Below are positions 55,804 through 64,000 of a stretch of 64,000 bases of DNA, piece by piece. The notes under the pieces are model-generated. The model saw only the letters and a list, made by a program, of their open reading frames with translations. It was not told the DNA's origin and made no database searches. The position numbers and the translations under genes were made by a program. This DNA comes from a bacterium (GTDB lineage Bacteria > Krumholzibacteriota > Krumholzibacteriia > Krumholzibacteriales > Krumholzibacteriaceae). The stretch lies in assembly GCA_020350885.1 (NCBI GenBank), contig CP070727.1, forward strand, positions 2,487,830 through 2,551,829, written 5' to 3'. Each line of letters opens with the position of its first letter. Position 1 is the stretch's first letter.

Positions 55804-56838
55804 ATGGAGAAGATCCTGGTAACGGGTGGTGCGGGATTCATCGGTTCGAACTTTATCCGATTGCTTCTACGCAGACGGAGAAAGATGCACATCACCGTGC
55901 TCGATAAGCTCACCTATGCAGGCAACTTCGAGAATCTCGCCGATCTTATGGACAGGACCGATTTCACCTTTATCAAAGGGGATATCTGCAACACGCGTCT
56001 GCTCGATACACTCCTGCCCGGCATGGATATCATATACAACTTTGCTGCCGAGACGCACGTGGACCGCTCCATTCTCGAAGCTGGTAGTTTTGTGAAGACC
56101 GATGTGGTCGGAACCTATGCGCTCCTGCAACGGGCGCTCAAGCACCGGATTCCCCGCTTCGTTCAGATCTCGACCGACGAGGTGTACGGCAGCATCCTGA
56201 AGGGCAAGTTCCGTGAGGTCGATCCGCTACAACCGAACAGCCCCTATTCGGCGAGCAAGTCGGGCGCGGACCTGCTGGCGCGGGCCTTCTATAAGACATA
56301 CGGACTTCCGGTTGTTATCACGAGAAGCTCCAACAACTACGGCCCTTACCAGCACCCGGAGAAGTTCATTCCGCTCTTTATCACGAATGCCATCGAGGGC
56401 AAACCGCTGCCCCTCTACGGTGACGGGATGAACGTGCGGGACTGGATCTACGTGGAGGACAACTGCCGCGCTATCGAGCTTGTGGGCAGGAAGGGAAAGC
56501 TCGGTGAGGTTTATAACATCGGGGGAGGGGATGAGATGCCGAATATCGTGATCGCCAAGAAGATAATCGAGCTCGTTGGTGCCAGCGAAGACCTCCTCAC
56601 CCTGATATCCGACCGCCCCGGCCACGACAGGCGGTACGCACTCAATATTAGGAAACTCAAGCGGCTCGGATGGAAGAAGCGGTGGAGCTTTGATGAGGGA
56701 TTGAAACGTACAGTCTGGTGGTACAGGAGGAACGAAACCTGGTGGCGAGCGATTAAGGAGGGAACGTTCAAGCGATACTATCGCAAGCTCTACCATCAGA
56801 GGATACGTGACGCACGCAGGGGAAAGGGGAAGCATTGA
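55804..56838 (+). CDS. dTDP-glucose 4,6-dehydratase-like
   Basis: The 344-residue SDR has VTGGAGFIGSNF, LDKLTYAGNFENL, the family's AAETHVDRSI, STDEVYGS, YSASKSGAD and RSSNNYGPYQHPEK, which are close to RmlB/RfbB. It would make dTDP-4-keto-6-deoxyglucose. rmlA, rmlC and rmlD are absent nearby, so the end sugar cannot be named. The wecB-like gene overlaps by 4 nt. Confidence 0.92.
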   Translation: MEKILVTGGAGFIGSNFIRLLLRRRRKMHITVLDKLTYAGNFENLADLMDRTDFTFIKGDICNTRLLDTLLPGMDIIYNFAAETHVDRSILEAGSFVKTDVVGTYALLQRALKHRIPRFVQISTDEVYGSILKGKFREVDPLQPNSPYSASKSGADLLARAFYKTYGLPVVITRSSNNYGPYQHPEKFIPLFITNAIEGKPLPLYGDGMNVRDWIYVEDNCRAIELVGRKGKLGEVYNIGGGDEMPNIVIAKKIIELVGASEDLLTLISDRPGHDRRYALNIRKLKRLGWKKRWSFDEGLKRTVWWYRRNETWWRAIKEGTFKRYYRKLYHQRIRDARRGKGKH

Positions 56839-57923
56839 AAGCGGCCGTCATTGTCGGGGCACGTCCCAATTTCATGAAGGCTGCGCCGTTGATCCGTGAA
56901 TTCAAGCGGCGCAGACTCATCACGCCGCTTCTCGTTCACACCGGTCAGCACTACGACGAGAATATGTCCCGCATCTTCTTCGAGGACCTGGAGCTGCCCC
57001 AGCCCGATATCTACCTGGGTGTTGGCTCCGGTACGCACGCCGAACAGACGGGAAAGATCATGATCGCCTTCGAAGAGGTTGCCATCGGGGAGCATCCAGA
57101 TCTCATCATCGTGGTCGGTGATGTCAACTCGACGCTCGCCTGCTCACTCGTCGGGGCGAAACTCCTCATACCCGTGGCACATGTGGAAGCGGGGCTCAGG
57201 AGCTTCGATCTTACGATGCCCGAGGAGATCAACCGCATGGTTACGGATATCCTCTCGCGGTACTGTTTTACGACTTCGCCAGAGGCGGAGGAGAACCTCC
57301 TGCGCGAGGGTGTGGGGAAAGACCGGATCTTTTTCGTCGGAAATATCATGATCGATTCCCTGCTCTTCTACCTCGAAAGGGCCGGGGGCTCGAATGTGCT
57401 GGAAGAGTTGGGCCTTGATGAGCGGGGCTACATCCTGGTAACACTCCATCGGCCTTCGAACGTCGATGTGGAACCGGTTTTCAGGGGCATCCTCGGTACC
57501 CTCAACGAGCTTTCCCATACACACCCTGTAATCTTTCCGGTTCACCCCCGAACGAGGAAGATGATCGATGCGGCTGATCCTCCCATCGAGCTTTCGCCGG
57601 CGCTCAGGCTCATGGAGCCGATCGGCTACCTCGATTTCGTACGGGCGATGCAGTCGGCACGGCTTGTGATCACCGATTCGGGGGGGATCCAGGAAGAGAC
57701 TACCGTGCTGGGCGTGCCGTGCCTGACCGTGCGTCATAACACCGAGCGTCCTATCACTATCGAGCTCGGTACAAACATCCTGGTCGGAACGGATCCCCGA
57801 AAGATTCTCGATGAAGCCCAGGGGGCGCTCCAAGGGGATCCTCCCGAGAAGGTGGTTCCACCACTCTGGGACGGCAAGACGGCCGGACGTATAGCCGGTA
57901 TCCTTGAAGCACAGGCACCCTGA
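56835..57923 (+). CDS. wecB: UDP-N-acetylglucosamine 2-epimerase (non-hydrolysing)
   Basis: The 362-residue GT-B-fold protein has VGARPNFMKAAPLI, HTGQHYDENMS, VEAGLRSFD, MPEEINRM and DSGGIQEETTVLGVP. It interconverts UDP-GlcNAc and UDP-ManNAc. Translation starts with TTG inside the previous gene. Confidence 0.93.
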   Translation: MKAAVIVGARPNFMKAAPLIREFKRRRLITPLLVHTGQHYDENMSRIFFEDLELPQPDIYLGVGSGTHAEQTGKIMIAFEEVAIGEHPDLIIVVGDVNSTLACSLVGAKLLIPVAHVEAGLRSFDLTMPEEINRMVTDILSRYCFTTSPEAEENLLREGVGKDRIFFVGNIMIDSLLFYLERAGGSNVLEELGLDERGYILVTLHRPSNVDVEPVFRGILGTLNELSHTHPVIFPVHPRTRKMIDAADPPIELSPALRLMEPIGYLDFVRAMQSARLVITDSGGIQEETTVLGVPCLTVRHNTERPITIELGTNILVGTDPRKILDEAQGALQGDPPEKVVPPLWDGKTAGRIAGILEAQAP

Positions 57924-57930
57924 TTCCCCG

Positions 57931-59433
57931 ATGGAGTTAAAATCTTCGAAAGAGGGATCGTTCACCGAGGGCTACTACTGGAGCTTCGGGGCAACGGCCC
58001 TTCCGTTGATCGGCGCCTTTGTCGTCTCGTTGATCGTCGCACGTTTCATGGGCCCCAGGGCTGCGGGCCTGATCTACTGGACGATGGCGCTTGCCACCGT
58101 TCTGTTGATCGTGGGCAAGTTCGGCATCTACGGGGCCGCATCACGCCTTGCCTCCGAGTACACGGTTGCGCGTCCGGAAGCGATACCGGGACTGGTGCGA
58201 TCGAGCCTGCTGCTGCGGTTCCTGTTCACGGTTCCGACGGCCGTTGCCGCAACGGTCCTGGCGCCTCGGCTCGCCCGTTTCTTCGGCGAGGAGGCCCTGG
58301 TGCCGCTCTTCAGGGTGGGGGGGGCGCTCATCTTCGCCGTGAGTGTGAACGAGCTGGCGGCTCTCATTATACTCGGCCTCAAGCGATTCAGACTTCTCTT
58401 TGCCATGCGCCTGTCGATGCTTGTTCTCAGGGTATCGCTTGTGCTTGCTGCTGCGCTTCTCGCAGTAGGTGCGGTGGGTGTTATCTGGGCATTCATCGCC
58501 GCTGCCATGCTCCCGGGGGCGGTGATCTTTGGTATCCTTCTGCGGATGCCTTCTCCGCGCCCGGCCGCCACACATTCACCGATACAGTGGGGGAGGCTCG
58601 TGAAGCTGAGTGCGATCCTCGCCGTAAGCGGGGCATCGGTAACGATCTATTCACTGCTCGATAAGTTGATGTTGGGGTACTTTGCGGGACCGATACAGGT
58701 CGGACTCTACTCGATGGCCCGAAACGTTGTCGAGGTTTCTCTCTTTCCAACATTTGCACTTGTCATGATCCTGCGTCCGGCCCTGGCGGGAGCATTCGCA
58801 GAGGGTGATACGGCACGGTGCGCCCGCCTTGTCAATCGCTCGATACGCAACTCTTTTTTCTATGCGGCCTGTGTCGTGGTCGTCTTCTCGTGCCTTGCTC
58901 GTCCCTTGATCATCGGCCTGTACAAGGAAAGCTTCGCCGTTTCGGCCGAGCTCCTGGTTCTCTTCCTGCCGCTCATTGTCATGCGAAGTATCGGGGCAGT
59001 GATTCTGCCCGGGCTCATCGCCGCCGAGCGCGCGGGAACGTATGCGCGTCTCACGGTGATCGGTGCAATATGCAATTTCACTTTCAACGCGATCCTGATC
59101 CCGGTCTGGGGGGCGAAGGGTGCGGTTCTCTCGACCCTTATTTCATACCTGCCCATAGATGTTCTAGGGCTGAGAGCCTTGGCCGGCGCGGTGCCGGGAT
59201 TTTACCGTTCCCGTGATCTACTGGTTTCGCTGAAGGCTGCCCTTGCTGCAGCGTGCATCATATTTCTTTATCTCAGGTTCCTACCGGCTCCAGGAAATTT
59301 TCTCATGACAATTGTTACCGCAATTACACTTACCGTGATCTACATAGGCGTGCTGTTACTTATAAGGGTCCTCACATTTTCTGAGATCGATCAGATACTG
59401 AAGCCCATCCTGAACCGTCCTAACCGGAGGTGA
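57931..59433 (+). CDS. Polysaccharide flippase (Wzx/MOP family)
   Basis: The protein of about 500 residues has 12-14 TM helices and the MOP/Wzx pattern: YYWSFGATALPLIGAFVVSL at the start, TIYSLLDKLMLGYFAGPIQVGLYSMA mid-protein. It would move lipid-linked oligosaccharide across the inner membrane. No wzy or glycosyltransferase gene is nearby. A TTG nine codons earlier, inside wecB, is an alternative start. Confidence 0.87.
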   Translation: MELKSSKEGSFTEGYYWSFGATALPLIGAFVVSLIVARFMGPRAAGLIYWTMALATVLLIVGKFGIYGAASRLASEYTVARPEAIPGLVRSSLLLRFLFTVPTAVAATVLAPRLARFFGEEALVPLFRVGGALIFAVSVNELAALIILGLKRFRLLFAMRLSMLVLRVSLVLAAALLAVGAVGVIWAFIAAAMLPGAVIFGILLRMPSPRPAATHSPIQWGRLVKLSAILAVSGASVTIYSLLDKLMLGYFAGPIQVGLYSMARNVVEVSLFPTFALVMILRPALAGAFAEGDTARCARLVNRSIRNSFFYAACVVVVFSCLARPLIIGLYKESFAVSAELLVLFLPLIVMRSIGAVILPGLIAAERAGTYARLTVIGAICNFTFNAILIPVWGAKGAVLSTLISYLPIDVLGLRALAGAVPGFYRSRDLLVSLKAALAAACIIFLYLRFLPAPGNFLMTIVTAITLTVIYIGVLLLIRVLTFSEIDQILKPILNRPNRR

Positions 59434-59578
59434 TGTGGACACTCACCCCCGAACCGTTCCCAATACCTCTCGATATTTCTTTTCAACAATCTCGATTTCA
59501 TGCTATACGGGAACTCGAACTTGACATTACTATACAAATAATCCATCCTTAACTGGCCGGTGGCAGAGGGAGATACTC

Positions 59579-60685
59579 TTGACAATAGTCGGCCTGATAG
59601 TTGCTCCTGTTCTTTCCTTTGTACTCGGATACTTCTTTACTCCGCTGGTGAGAGGTATCGCCGTTCGCTGGAAGCTCTGTGAAAAACCGAACGGGAGGAC
59701 GACAAGGGATATAGCTCATATCGGCGGAGTGGCGATAATTGGGGCGCTTCTTTTCACCCTGATTCCCGTTTTCCTGTTCTACCTGCCGGGTAATCCGCTG
59801 CACCGGGCATTCCTTCCGATCTTCATCGCAAGTGGTTTTCTCACGTTCCTGCTGGGCATTATCGACGATCTGCGGAGCCTGCACTACCTCTACAAGCTTT
59901 TCTTCCAGATCGTCGTTTCGGTCTTTGTCTCCGCAGGTGGCGTTGCGCTCTTGCTGCATTTCGGTATCGTCCGGTTTTCCCTTCCCGTAGCACTCATTAC
60001 ATTTGCCATAACAACCGTGTGGGTGCTGGTCATTACGACCTCATTCAACCTTATCGACGGAATTGACGGTCTCGCCGCCGGTCTGGCGCTCATCTCGGCG
60101 GCCTCGTTCGCCATAGCGGGGTATTACTTCGATGTGCCAATCGTAGTTGCTCTCTCGCTCGTGGTGTTCGGCTCAGTCCTCGCGTTTCTACGCTATAACT
60201 TTCCCCCGGCAAAGATCTTTATGGGGGATTCGGGAAGTCTCTTCCTCGGGCTCATGTTCGGACTCATCTCGTTGCTGCTCATCGTACCGGGGCAGGAGCT
60301 GTTTTTCAGGATAGCCGGTGCCCTGGTAATCCTGGCTATTCCGATTCTTGATACTTCCCTGGCCTTTTTGCGTCGGCTGCTCACGGGACGCCCGGTCTTT
60401 CATGCCGATCTCATGCATATCCATCATATATTGCTGTACCGAATGAAGTCGGTCCGCAAGGTGACTCTCTTTCTCTGGTCCATATCTGCGGGTTTCGGGA
60501 TTCTTGGAATATTGACAATGCGCGGCTATCTCGAGGCATTGCTCTGTGCAGTGGCTGCCGGATGTGTCGTATTCGTTCTGGCGCTTCGCAGGATGGTGCA
60601 TGGCAAGCTCCCACAGGAAGCGATCAAGGATATACTCACGCGCTGCGGTATCAGTACCTCGCGGATGCTTCATTGGGAGGATTAA
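59579..60685 (+). CDS. WecA/MraY-family undecaprenyl-phosphate sugar-1-phosphate transferase
   Basis: The 368-residue polytopic protein has IGGVAIIG, IIDDLRSLHY, NLIDGIDGLAAG, FMGDSGSLFLG and HADLMHIHH, the ordered metal and substrate motifs of the family. The HIHH loop and length fit WecA-like GlcNAc-1-phosphate transferases rather than MraY. It would start O-antigen or other lipid-linked glycan synthesis. The TTG start has GGGAG 6 nt upstream. Confidence 0.9.
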   Translation: MTIVGLIVAPVLSFVLGYFFTPLVRGIAVRWKLCEKPNGRTTRDIAHIGGVAIIGALLFTLIPVFLFYLPGNPLHRAFLPIFIASGFLTFLLGIIDDLRSLHYLYKLFFQIVVSVFVSAGGVALLLHFGIVRFSLPVALITFAITTVWVLVITTSFNLIDGIDGLAAGLALISAASFAIAGYYFDVPIVVALSLVVFGSVLAFLRYNFPPAKIFMGDSGSLFLGLMFGLISLLLIVPGQELFFRIAGALVILAIPILDTSLAFLRRLLTGRPVFHADLMHIHHILLYRMKSVRKVTLFLWSISAGFGILGILTMRGYLEALLCAVAAGCVVFVLALRRMVHGKLPQEAIKDILTRCGISTSRMLHWED

Positions 60686-60781
60686 AACCGCACCATTTCC
60701 AATTGCCATTTTTCAACTCATGTGGTAGCCTGCCGGTGAGTTGTTACGCTCTCCCGTACAATAAGCGAGGAGAACAGAGTA

Positions 60782-61705
60782 TTGGGTCGGAGAAGGAAGT
60801 TTGTAGTCGGAAGCAAGGTCGATCCCGGTTCGCGAGCCCATCTCAGCAGGATTATCGAATTGCTGAAGGAGGCACATCCGAGAACGTCTTTTATAAACTA
60901 CTACGAGCTGACAACCGGTAAGGCAAGGCGGGACTCCAGAAAAAAAATCCGTCCGAGTCTTTCCGTATTGTTGCAATTGCTGTCGAAGAAAGATATCGAT
61001 ATCGTTGTAGCCGATGCGCGCGAGATGCCCTCGAGAGTGAAAAGAGAACTCGCAATCGCAGCCATTCCGGGCCGGAACAATCCCTTCAACGTTTTGATAT
61101 CCAACGATGAACTCATCCTGGACGATCAGCCGGAGGATGCATGTCTTGCCGTTGACAATCCGATAAGTAAAGGCCAACTCCTCTACTACCGACAGGACCT
61201 CAAGTTCGTCGAGGAGAACCGAGGCTTGGATTACCTCCGCCGCATGATGGCGGCGGGGAAGATAGATGGATTTGTCTATGCAGCTTCCGAAGTCGAGGCG
61301 CTCCGCAGACAGGATGAGGTGGTCGAGGTTTTTACCTCATCCATCTGTATGCCGGTTGCCGGGCAGGGGGCGCAGGGACTCATCGTTCGCAGCGACGATT
61401 ATGCGGCGAAGAATGCCTTACGGGCCCTGAACGATCCATCCAGCAACGCGGAGGTGAGGCTGGAGAAGATGTTTCTCGAGTGCATTGAGAAGAAGGGAAA
61501 GATGCCCGTGGGTGTGCTGGGCAATGTCGAGGGGGACGATTTCCAGCTCGAGGCTGCTATTGTAGCACCGGACGGCTCGGTGAAGGTTTCGGATTCGATC
61601 GAGGGTCGCAGTAGCGATGAGTCCAAGATCATCGGCCGTTTTGCGGACGCGCTGCTCTCCACCTGGGAAAACCGTTTAAGCAAGGTTGCCAACAGAACAA
61701 TTTAA
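60782..61705 (+). CDS. Degenerate HemC (porphobilinogen deaminase) homologue, probably not a deaminase
   Basis: The 307-residue protein aligns through its whole length with HemC: N-terminal VVGSKVDPGSRAHL (S-x-L-A region), MPVAGQGAQGLIVR, and the C-terminal QLEAAIVAPDGS. Key residues are missing. The HSMKD-V-P motif reads VVADAREMP, so Asp84 (E. coli) is Glu. The SSLRRQ motif reads AVDNPISKGQL. The dipyrromethane-cofactor Cys (GGCQVP) is Gly in KKGKMPVG (Gly239). It therefore cannot carry the cofactor covalently in the known way. It may be a pseudoenzyme or bind another ligand. It uses TTG with AGGAG upstream and lies just before serS. Confidence 0.8.
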   Translation: MGRRRKFVVGSKVDPGSRAHLSRIIELLKEAHPRTSFINYYELTTGKARRDSRKKIRPSLSVLLQLLSKKDIDIVVADAREMPSRVKRELAIAAIPGRNNPFNVLISNDELILDDQPEDACLAVDNPISKGQLLYYRQDLKFVEENRGLDYLRRMMAAGKIDGFVYAASEVEALRRQDEVVEVFTSSICMPVAGQGAQGLIVRSDDYAAKNALRALNDPSSNAEVRLEKMFLECIEKKGKMPVGVLGNVEGDDFQLEAAIVAPDGSVKVSDSIEGRSSDESKIIGRFADALLSTWENRLSKVANRTI

Positions 61706-61721
61706 TCCAGCGAAACAAACC

Positions 61722-62993
61722 ATGCTCGATCGAAAATTGATACGCAAGGACCCAGAACATGTTCGTGAGGGTATCAAGAAGAGGGGTGTCGATTTCGACC
61801 TGGATTCTTTCCTGGATCGCGACGATCGGATGCGGGCATTGATCCAGGAATCGGAGAGCCTCAAGCACGAACGAAATGTCGTATCCCAGGAGGTATCGCG
61901 TCTTAAAAAGGAAAATAAGGATATCGACGAAATATGCCGTCGCATGAAGGAGACGGTGAACCGCATCAAGGAGATCGACGGCGAATTGAAGGAGCTATCT
62001 GCGGAGCTCGACGAGTATGCGCTCACGATACCCAATATTCCCCATGATTCGGTTCCGTATGGTACGTGTCCCGATCATAACGTGGAAGTCAGGCGCTGGG
62101 GCGAGATCAAAGAGTTCCCGGAACAACCGCTCCCACACTGGGAGATCGGCGAGAAGCTCGGCATACTCGACCTCGCAGCCGCCTCCACGCTATCCGGAAG
62201 CGGATTCATCCTTCTCAAAAACGACGGGGCTCTGCTCTCTCGTGCCCTCATCAACTTCATGCTCGATCTACACACGCGCCAGGGATACGAGGAACTTTCT
62301 ATCCCCTACATGGTTACAAGAGATTGCATGGTTGGTACCGGACAGCTCCCCAAGCTGGTGGATGATATGTACCTCTGCGAACGGGACGACCTCTTTCTCA
62401 TTCCCACTGCCGAGGTCCCGGTAACGAATATCCACCGGGGAGAGCTCATTGAGGGAGGAGTGCTCCCGATCAAATACACGGCATTCAGTCCCTGCTTCCG
62501 GCGTGAAGCGGGCAGCTACGGGCAGGACACACGGGGGCTTATCCGTGTGCATCAATTCGACAAGGTCGAGATGGTGAAATTCACAAAGCCCGAGGCATCA
62601 TACGACGAGCTGGAATCACTCGCCAGTGACGCCGCTGCGGTTCTCGAGGAACTCGAGATTCCGTATCGCATGATCGAGCTCTGCAGCATGGATCTGAGTT
62701 TCAGCGCCGCCAAGTGCTACGACCTCGAAACCTATGCGCCGGGAGTCGAGCGGTGGCTCGAGGTCTCCTCGATAAGCAACTTCGAGGATTTCCAGGCGAG
62801 GCGGGCGAACATCAGGTTCAGGAGAGACCGAAACGAAAAGCCCGAGTACGTACATACACTGAACGGTTCGGGGGTGGCTCTGCCCCGTCTCATCGCCACA
62901 ATCCTCGAATTCAATCAGACACCCACGGGAAAGGTTCGTATCCCCAAAGCCCTCGTGCCTTACATGGGTGGTAAGGAATACATCGAGGCGTGA
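61722..62993 (+). CDS. serS: Seryl-tRNA synthetase
   Basis: The protein has the N-terminal coiled-coil arm (about residues 25-100), class II motif 2 FRREAGSYGQDTRGLIRVHQF-like sequence, and motif 3 NGSGVALPRLIATILE. TAEVPVTN is the serine-pocket loop. It charges tRNA-Ser and would also charge tRNA-Sec with serine if one exists, as the TGA-containing gene at 2-3 kb requires. MLDRKLIRKDPE is the family start, so I chose the ATG at 61722 over an earlier ATG inside the HemC-like gene. Confidence 0.95.
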   Translation: MLDRKLIRKDPEHVREGIKKRGVDFDLDSFLDRDDRMRALIQESESLKHERNVVSQEVSRLKKENKDIDEICRRMKETVNRIKEIDGELKELSAELDEYALTIPNIPHDSVPYGTCPDHNVEVRRWGEIKEFPEQPLPHWEIGEKLGILDLAAASTLSGSGFILLKNDGALLSRALINFMLDLHTRQGYEELSIPYMVTRDCMVGTGQLPKLVDDMYLCERDDLFLIPTAEVPVTNIHRGELIEGGVLPIKYTAFSPCFRREAGSYGQDTRGLIRVHQFDKVEMVKFTKPEASYDELESLASDAAAVLEELEIPYRMIELCSMDLSFSAAKCYDLETYAPGVERWLEVSSISNFEDFQARRANIRFRRDRNEKPEYVHTLNGSGVALPRLIATILEFNQTPTGKVRIPKALVPYMGGKEYIEA

Positions 62994-63000
62994 TGTTACA

Positions 63001-64000
63001 ATGAAAGTCTCAAGAAATCTTCCTTTCCTGCTGCGGGTATACTTCATCCTCGGAAGCATTATCCTGGTGACGCTCGCGCTGTACTACAACCACACCTTGA
63101 TCAGGCGAATGCGTGCCCAGGCCGAGGACATGACACGGCTCTTCTCGCGATTTATCGCCATCGAGCTTCGTGATGTTACGGATATGCACAGGTACGCTTT
63201 CATCCGGGAGGTGCGCAACGCGATCAACCTCCCGTTCGTTCTGACCGATGCGGGGGGAAGGCCTGTCATATGGAACCAGATCGGCATCGACATGCCGAGC
63301 GGTGAAAAGCTCTACACCAGAGTCCTCGATTTCGATCCCACCGCACCGAAGGATCCGATGCTCGAGAAGGTATATATGAAGGCGCACTCGTTCGATCGGA
63401 TAAACGCTCCGATACGGATCGAGATCGATAATACCTTTCTGCTCATCCATTACGGACCATCAAAGCTTGCCAGGGAGCTGGCAGTGGCACCATATATACA
63501 GCTGGCCGTTTTCGTTGCCTTCGTACTCTTCGGTTTTCTGGGATTCAGGGCGATGAAGATCGGTGAGCAACGATCGATCTGGGTGGGGATGGCGAAGGAG
63601 ACCGCACATCAGCTGGGCACACCACTTTCCTCGATCATGGGGTGGATCACGATGATCCGGGAGGATGTGGGGGAGACGGGATGCTCGGAAAAGCTCGCAC
63701 AGGCGATCGATGAGACGGCCGCCGATGTCGAGCGGTTGGGTAAGATCTCGTCCCGCTTCAGCAAGATAGGATCGATGCCGAAGCTCGAGTTTCACGAGCT
63801 CGCGCCGATAATCGAGGAAACGGTGGACTATTTCGAACGGCGCAGGCCGTCTCTGAAGATACACTCGACGATATCAGTCGAGCTCGAGGAACTGCCGCTC
63901 ATACGATGCAGCAAGGATCTCCTGAGTTGGGTCTTCGAGAACCTGATAAAAAATTCGATCGATGCAATTGCGGGTGACGCCGGAAAGATTCATATTACGG
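63001..64000 (+). CDS. Membrane sensor histidine kinase (3' truncated by the window)
   Basis: Reading from the ATG at 63001, TM1 lies at about residues 12-28 and TM2 at about 160-180. Between them is a sensor domain of about 130 residues. The HisKA-like box AKETAHQLGTPLSSIMGW holds the phospho-acceptor His, and the N-box FENLIKNSIDAI starts the ATPase domain before the edge. The H-box HQLGTPLSS resembles the HPK4 group. A response regulator, if paired, lies outside. It follows serS by 7 nt. Confidence 0.9.
   Translation, partial: MKVSRNLPFLLRVYFILGSIILVTLALYYNHTLIRRMRAQAEDMTRLFSRFIAIELRDVTDMHRYAFIREVRNAINLPFVLTDAGGRPVIWNQIGIDMPSGEKLYTRVLDFDPTAPKDPMLEKVYMKAHSFDRINAPIRIEIDNTFLLIHYGPSKLARELAVAPYIQLAVFVAFVLFGFLGFRAMKIGEQRSIWVGMAKETAHQLGTPLSSIMGWITMIREDVGETGCSEKLAQAIDETAADVERLGKISSRFSKIGSMPKLEFHELAPIIEETVDYFERRRPSLKIHSTISVELEELPLIRCSKDLLSWVFENLIKNSIDAIAGDAGKIHIT

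Overview
The window is about 64 kb of gene-dense bacterial chromosome of moderately high GC. It holds about 57 protein genes, mostly in tightly packed operons with 4-nt overlaps, and no rRNA, tRNA, IS element, phage or CRISPR array that I can see. Several features suggest a Gram-negative lineage near the FCB superphylum (for example a Krumholzibacteriota-, Eisenbacteria- or Latescibacteria-like candidate phylum): TPR lipoproteins including one starting C-A-Y-F-N-T, Hanks-type kinase with PEGA domains, a giant sensor/sigma54 activator, a tricorn-type protease, an HU protein and many TTG/GTG starts. This placement is inference from gene content, not from a marker tree.

Layout. 1-8.8 kb: the 3' end of a tricorn-like protease; then a minus-strand operon of a 1549-residue sensor/sigma54 activator, a UshA-like metallophosphatase interrupted by one in-frame TGA, and a Nif3-like protein; then a zinc-ribbon protein and a PTS IIA-like protein. 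8.9-20 kb: rsgA, a minus-strand FHA / metallophosphoesterase / Ser-Thr kinase operon, a cold-shock protein, and two coupled TPR genes. 20.2-22.6 kb: queuosine precursor genes queD-queC-DUF366-queE. 23-31.9 kb: HU, threonine aldolase, rsmI, a CDP-alcohol phosphatidyltransferase, a MATE exporter, tmk, an S41 protease, a HAD phosphatase and two minus-strand genes. 32-43 kb: a membrane protein; an operon dus-larB-larC-LysM/TPR lipoprotein-double ECF ATPase; two lipoproteins, a DUF4203 membrane protein, an HELGH peptidase and an EamA transporter. 43-52 kb: a pyrimidine operon (attenuator-pyrR-pyrB-pyrC-TPR lipoprotein-pyrK-pyrD-pyrF-ArsB/NhaD permease). 52.3-60.7 kb: nucleotide-sugar and surface-polysaccharide genes. 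60.8-64 kb: a degenerate HemC homologue, serS, and the start of a sensor histidine kinase.

The most unusual signal is at 2143-3180. Two same-frame ORFs are separated by a single TGA exactly where the family carries the second Cys of its E-P-C-G-C motif, so the gene most likely encodes a selenoprotein with a Cys-Ser-Sec motif; a hairpin lies at bacterial-SECIS distance. TGA is an ordinary stop elsewhere in the window. Also notable are a complete three-state PyrR attenuator, a HemC-fold protein without the dipyrromethane cysteine, a TPR lipoprotein with a recently expanded repeat tail inside the pyr operon, and LarB/LarC next to a double ECF ATPase without larA or larE nearby.
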